Virus record (IMG/VR): IMGVR_UViG_3300043468_001655
Coordinates: 1-29,210 of that record
Strand: one strand, 5' to 3'
From: a virus
DNA length: 29,210 nt
The notes beneath the pieces were generated by a model. The model was not told where the DNA came from. It saw only the letters and a program-made list of their open reading frames with translations, and ran no database searches. A program made the translations under genes and the position numbers. Positions 27,009 to 29,210 of this stretch are shown one piece after another. Within the stretch, counting starts at the first letter, position 1, and the number at the start of each line of letters is the position of its first letter.

Positions 27009-27622
27009 TGCTTGAACTCATTTGGGCACTAGGTGCCATTATCTTAATTGATGTAGTATTAGGCGGCGAAAACGCTATCGTTATTGCCATGGCCAGTCGT
27101 CGCCTACCACCAGACCTGCGTAAGCGGGCCATGTTATGGGGCACGGTTGGTGCAGTGGGAGTCCGGTTCGCATGTGTGGCTGCATTGACTTATTTGCTCA
27201 TGATCCCGGGCTTGAGGCTCGTAGGTGGTCTAGCCTTGTTGTACATTGCCTGGACTCTGGTACGCGACAACAAAGAACAAGATCATGAAGTTCAGGCTGC
27301 AAGTACTTTTTGGGGTGCCATGGCTACCATTGTCTGGGCCGATGCTGTAATGGGTCTAGACAATGCACTTGCCATAGCCGGTGCAGCTGGTGGTAATTGG
27401 TGGCTTATTATATTTGGGCTACTAGTGTCTGTACCTATCATCTTATTTGGTAGTACTGTAGTAGCTAGAATCATGGAACGTTGGCCCAAAACTATATGGA
27501 TAGGAGCAGCGGTGTTGGTAGCAGTTGCAGCACAGATGATTTGGGCTGAACCTTTGATACAGGAGTTACTACATGCTTCAAACATTGATTCAAACTCTGC
27601 TGCACCATCATCGAAATCGTAA
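27008..27622 (+). CDS. TerC-family membrane protein, 204 aa
   Basis: Integral membrane protein with about six or seven helices. The two family repeats are visible: IDVVLGGENAIVIAMA (Asp15, Glu21) and ADAVMGLDNALAIAGA (Asp112, Asp118), whose acidic residues lie in the membrane and are the expected metal site. TerC relatives (such as Alx and YkoY/YceF) export manganese, and the shortest form resembles YjbE. Metal specificity is not visible in the sequence. Position between ahpC and ahpD implies a role linked to peroxide stress. A phage copy is unusual. Confidence 0.87.
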   Translation: MLELIWALGAIILIDVVLGGENAIVIAMASRRLPPDLRKRAMLWGTVGAVGVRFACVAALTYLLMIPGLRLVGGLALLYIAWTLVRDNKEQDHEVQAASTFWGAMATIVWADAVMGLDNALAIAGAAGGNWWLIIFGLLVSVPIILFGSTVVARIMERWPKTIWIGAAVLVAVAAQMIWAEPLIQELLHASNIDSNSAAPSSKS

Positions 27623-27743
27623 ACCTACACATCTCGAACGGTTAGAGATAGATTCGACTCATGGTGGTCATCGAGATCGTTCTGGTTTTATTGTCATTTT
27701 ATTTTTATTAATATCGCTAATCATAGCATTAGCCCTTAGCTAA
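27573..27743 (+). CDS. small membrane protein, 56 aa
   Basis: A 56-codon frame overlapping the TerC gene end by 50 bases, with CAGGAG eight bases before the ATG. The product has a histidine-rich polar half (LLHHHRNRKPTHLERLEI) and a C-terminal membrane helix (FIVILFLLISLIIALALS). The histidine cluster on one side of the membrane could bind metal, which would fit its neighbours. Not recognised. Confidence 0.58.
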   Translation: MLQTLIQTLLHHHRNRKPTHLERLEIDSTHGGHRDRSGFIVILFLLISLIIALALS

Positions 27744-27751
27744 GGAAAAAC

Positions 27752-28264
27752 ATGAGTTGGGTTGATAATCTCAAAGAAACCATACCAGACTATGCCAAAG
27801 ATACCAGACTTAATCTGGATGCAGTAATTAAAAGAAGCAGTATTCCAGCCAACGAAGCCGAAGCCATTGCAGTGGCAGCAGCATTTGCTACTGGCAATAC
27901 CAAGTTCTGGACCTGGCTTCATAGTGTGATCACAGAACGTGCCGAGGCCGATGCTGCTCTTACTGCGGCCAGTCTAATGGCCATGAACAATGTCTGGTAT
28001 CCCTATGTCGAAATGGCTGACGATGAAAATCTCAAAGGACTGCCAGCACAGTTGCGAATGAATGCTATTTCTACTCACGGTGGAACCACCAAGGCTCGTT
28101 TTGAAGCCTATAGTCTGGCTGCTAGTATTGTTGGTAAGTGTCATTTCTGCATCAAAGCTCACTATGAGACTTTGAAAAAAGAAGGTTATACCACCGAACA
28201 GTTGCGAGACATTGGTCGTATTGCTGCGGTCATAACAGCAGTATCAAGGGTTTTGAATAATTAA
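27752..28264 (+). CDS. ahpD: AhpD alkylhydroperoxidase, 170 aa
   Basis: Matches AhpD of the AhpC/AhpD system, which regenerates AhpC and itself acts as a peroxidase through a CxxC site. The full catalytic set is present at positions identical to Mycobacterium tuberculosis AhpD: Glu118, Cys130, Cys133 and His137 (motif CHFCIKAH). The His132 of that enzyme is replaced by Phe and the His moved one position earlier. N-terminus TIPDYAKDTRLNL and MAMNNVWYP match the family. AAGGA is four bases upstream of the ATG. In hosts AhpD is reduced by lipoamide of the pyruvate/ketoglutarate complexes, which the phage would borrow. Confidence 0.93.
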   Translation: MSWVDNLKETIPDYAKDTRLNLDAVIKRSSIPANEAEAIAVAAAFATGNTKFWTWLHSVITERAEADAALTAASLMAMNNVWYPYVEMADDENLKGLPAQLRMNAISTHGGTTKARFEAYSLAASIVGKCHFCIKAHYETLKKEGYTTEQLRDIGRIAAVITAVSRVLNN

Positions 28265-28266
28265 TA

Positions 28267-28272
28267 TATAAT
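28267..28272 (+). promoter_or_regulatory. candidate -10 element for tmRNA
   Basis: TATAAT at 28267-28272 immediately after the ahpD stop; transcription would begin near 28279. No matching TTGACA at 17 bases upstream (TCAAGG there), and no TGC extension, so it is a weaker promoter call than P1 to P8. The precursor may instead come from read-through. Confidence 0.45.
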
Positions 28273-28337
28273 GTATAGTTGTATGAAGCAAGCAGAAACA
28301 TGCTGCGGACGCGGGTTCGACTCCCGCCTGGTCCACC

Positions 28338-28409
28338 AGAAGTATATTGCACTTCACTGATAAGGAAGACTGGTCGGCTGTATTCAACTGGCTAGTGCAG
28401 TATACTTCT
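28338..28409 (+). repeat. 16-bp inverted repeat between tmRNA pieces
   Basis: AGAAGTATATTGCACT (28338-28353) pairs with AGTGCAGTATACTTCT (28394-28409) with one G-U, around a 40-base loop. It brings the acceptor 3' end next to the 5' strand of the coding piece in the precursor, and would be removed on processing. Confidence 0.85.
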
Positions 28410-28484
28410 GATGGGCCAGACATGGTTTCGACGGGGCAAATAGTAAGTAAGTGGACAACTCGTTAGGCGAAGGACGTAATCCTA

Positions 28485-28544
28485 GCAAATCAAATAGACG
28501 CAAACGACGACTATTTCTATCAGGACCTTAAGCTAGCCGCTTAA
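28485..28544 (+). other. tmRNA tag reading frame, 19 residues
   Basis: Resume codon GCA at 28485, preceded by ACGTAATCCTA. The reading is ANQIDANDDYFYQDLKLAA, then TAA (28542-28544). Ends with LAA, as most tags do, so ClpXP/ClpAP-type recognition is likely. It is longer than the common 8-12 residue tag body. Confidence 0.87.
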
Positions 28545-28611
28545 ACCTGACGGGGTTTTGGCAGTTCACCTTGTTACCAAACGAACTGCCTATCACACAC
28601 AAGGAGTTTTA

Positions 28612-29157
28612 ATGAAAAAGACTGTATTAGCATTAGCCTTAGCAATGTCAGCTGCTGCATCTCAAGCAGCTAACTTTGTTAGTTTCGATGTAGATCAGGT
28701 TACTGATACCCGCACTCGAGCAGGTAGCACTGCTCAATATTTTCGTGCAGGCAAAGACATGATGGGCCTCAACATGGGATTTCAGGTTCGAACCGCTGTG
28801 TTTGACAAAGGCGGAATGCTTAATAGTGTCGAAGCCACTGCAGGAAAAGACCTCATCAAAGGTATCAATGTATTCGGTGGCGTTGGCTATGACAATGGTT
28901 TCAATGGCAAAGTCAATGGAGATTTTACCTATGGATTGGTTGGTTTAAGCACAGGTGCTCCAGTTGGACCGGCATGGGCATTTGGTGGCGTAAAAACACG
29001 TGTAAACTGGGATGACAACAACCCCAAACAGACTGTTACCTATGCTGGTGTAAGTGTTCCATTGAACAAGGCCATAAGTGTTAGTGCTAGCCTGAGCCGT
29101 TCCATGCAAGACATCCAAGAAAAGGCCTATGGCGTTGGCCTAAGAGTATCTTACTAA
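28612..29157 (+). CDS. outer-membrane beta-barrel-like protein, 181 aa
   Basis: Signal peptide MKKTVLALALAMSAAASQA with cleavage after residue 19. The mature chain consists of alternating amphipathic strands (NMGFQVRTAVFDKG, FTYGLVGLSTGAP, YAGVSVPLNKAISVSASLSR) with polar turns, and ends in GLRVSY with a C-terminal aromatic residue, as outer membrane barrels need for BAM insertion. About eight strands are likely, as in OmpX/PagP-size barrels. AAGGAG precedes the ATG. A phage copy could change the host surface, for example to block superinfection; this is inference. Position after the tmRNA is unusual. Confidence 0.8.
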   Translation: MKKTVLALALAMSAAASQAANFVSFDVDQVTDTRTRAGSTAQYFRAGKDMMGLNMGFQVRTAVFDKGGMLNSVEATAGKDLIKGINVFGGVGYDNGFNGKVNGDFTYGLVGLSTGAPVGPAWAFGGVKTRVNWDDNNPKQTVTYAGVSVPLNKAISVSASLSRSMQDIQEKAYGVGLRVSY

Positions 29158-29160
29158 GTC

Positions 29161-29182
29161 AGCGGAGCAATCCGCTTTATAA
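29161..29182 (+). terminator. hairpin terminator after barrel gene
   Basis: AGCGGA (29161-29166), GCAA loop, TCCGCT (29171-29176), then TTTAT. A six-base stem with a stable GCAA tetraloop followed by a short T stretch fits a factor-independent terminator for the barrel gene. The T run is short, so it may act only partly. The last 28 bases hold no gene I can support. Confidence 0.6.
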
Positions 29183-29210
29183 TGAATACTAGCATTTTAT
29201 GTGAAAGACC

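Larger units (their letters stand above)
28279..28590 (+). ncRNA. ssrA: permuted (two-piece) tmRNA
   Basis: The 3' (acceptor) part precedes the coding part, as in two-piece tmRNAs. Acceptor piece (about 28279-28338): T-arm stem GCGGG (28311-28315), loop TTCGACT, CCCGC (28323-28327), acceptor 3' strand CTGGTCC (28328-28334), ACCA (28335-28338). Coding piece from 28413: acceptor 5' strand GGGCCAG (28413-28419), then the D-region with TTTCGACGGGG. The stem pairs seven bases and its third pair is G-U, the alanine identity signal of tmRNA. A 60-base tag frame lies at 28485-28544. The RNA rescues stalled ribosomes with SmpB and tags the product for proteolysis. Stem GGCAGTTC/GAACTGCC (28560-28590) ends the coding piece. 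Outer boundaries and the P2 pairing are not settled. Confidence 0.9.

Noticed and set aside
28311-28338. T-arm and ACCA as a separate tRNA gene
   Set aside because: No D-arm or anticodon arm precedes it. It pairs with the downstream coding piece as the 3' part of tmRNA.
28558-28611. Upstream extension of the barrel gene
   Set aside because: The frame is open back to 28558 but this part lies in the tmRNA. AAGGAG and a typical signal peptide place the start at 28612.
1-29210. CRISPR array, insertion sequence or integrase
   Set aside because: No spaced identical short repeats, transposase or recombinase domain, and no flanking inverted repeats with target duplication were seen.

Overview
This window looks like a section of a large, tailed double-stranded DNA phage of a Gram-negative host. 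Every supported gene lies on the + strand. The genes are short and tightly packed, with stop/start overlaps such as ATGA and TAATG. Many are small proteins of unknown function, mixed with T4-type replication and repair genes. No capsid, tail or terminase gene is visible, so this is an early/accessory and nucleotide-metabolism region. The host is inferred to be a proteobacterium, from the GH19 endolysin, a secreted outer-membrane-type beta-barrel protein with an aromatic C-terminus, and a permuted (two-piece) tmRNA, a layout known from alphaproteobacteria, some betaproteobacteria and cyanobacteria. I cannot name the genus.

Layout. Positions 1-4500 hold small unknown proteins, dominated by a tandem family of about 70-residue paralogues (seven copies, 1436-4250) that appear to have exchanged sequence. 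Positions 4500-10131 hold more small unknowns, four small membrane or zinc-type proteins, and two metallophosphoesterases. Positions 10170-13093 hold a GIY-YIG protein, a secreted small protein, a YubB/Api92-like protein and other unknowns. Positions 13123-18882 hold a WYL_2/DUF2693 protein, a 365-residue phage protein, a second GIY-YIG protein, a T4 RNase H-type 5'-3' exonuclease, its usual phage neighbour (DUF6433-like) and a DsbA-like DNA-binding protein. Positions 18904-26306 hold an ATP-dependent DNA ligase, an AAA ATPase, a UvdE-type UV damage endonuclease, an FmdB-type zinc ribbon, PhoH, a GH19 endolysin and a PD-(D/E)XK exonuclease.

The last 3 kb (26308-29182) is the most unusual part. 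It holds a Mycobacterium-type AhpC peroxiredoxin, a TerC-family membrane protein and an AhpD alkylhydroperoxidase with its complete catalytic set. These form an apparent peroxide-defence and manganese cassette with two tiny membrane proteins between. A circularly permuted tmRNA gene follows, with an encoded tag of 19 residues ending LAA. A signal-peptide-bearing beta-barrel protein and a terminator-like hairpin close the section.

Regulation. Eight promoters share an extended -10 element (TGC followed by a TATAAT-like hexamer). In the seven where the -35 is visible, the spacer is exactly 17 bp. They divide the window into about eight transcription units that would be read by host sigma-70 RNA polymerase. 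Several small genes (31-56 codons) that fall below usual length limits are listed because their start and stop codons fit the overlap pattern exactly.
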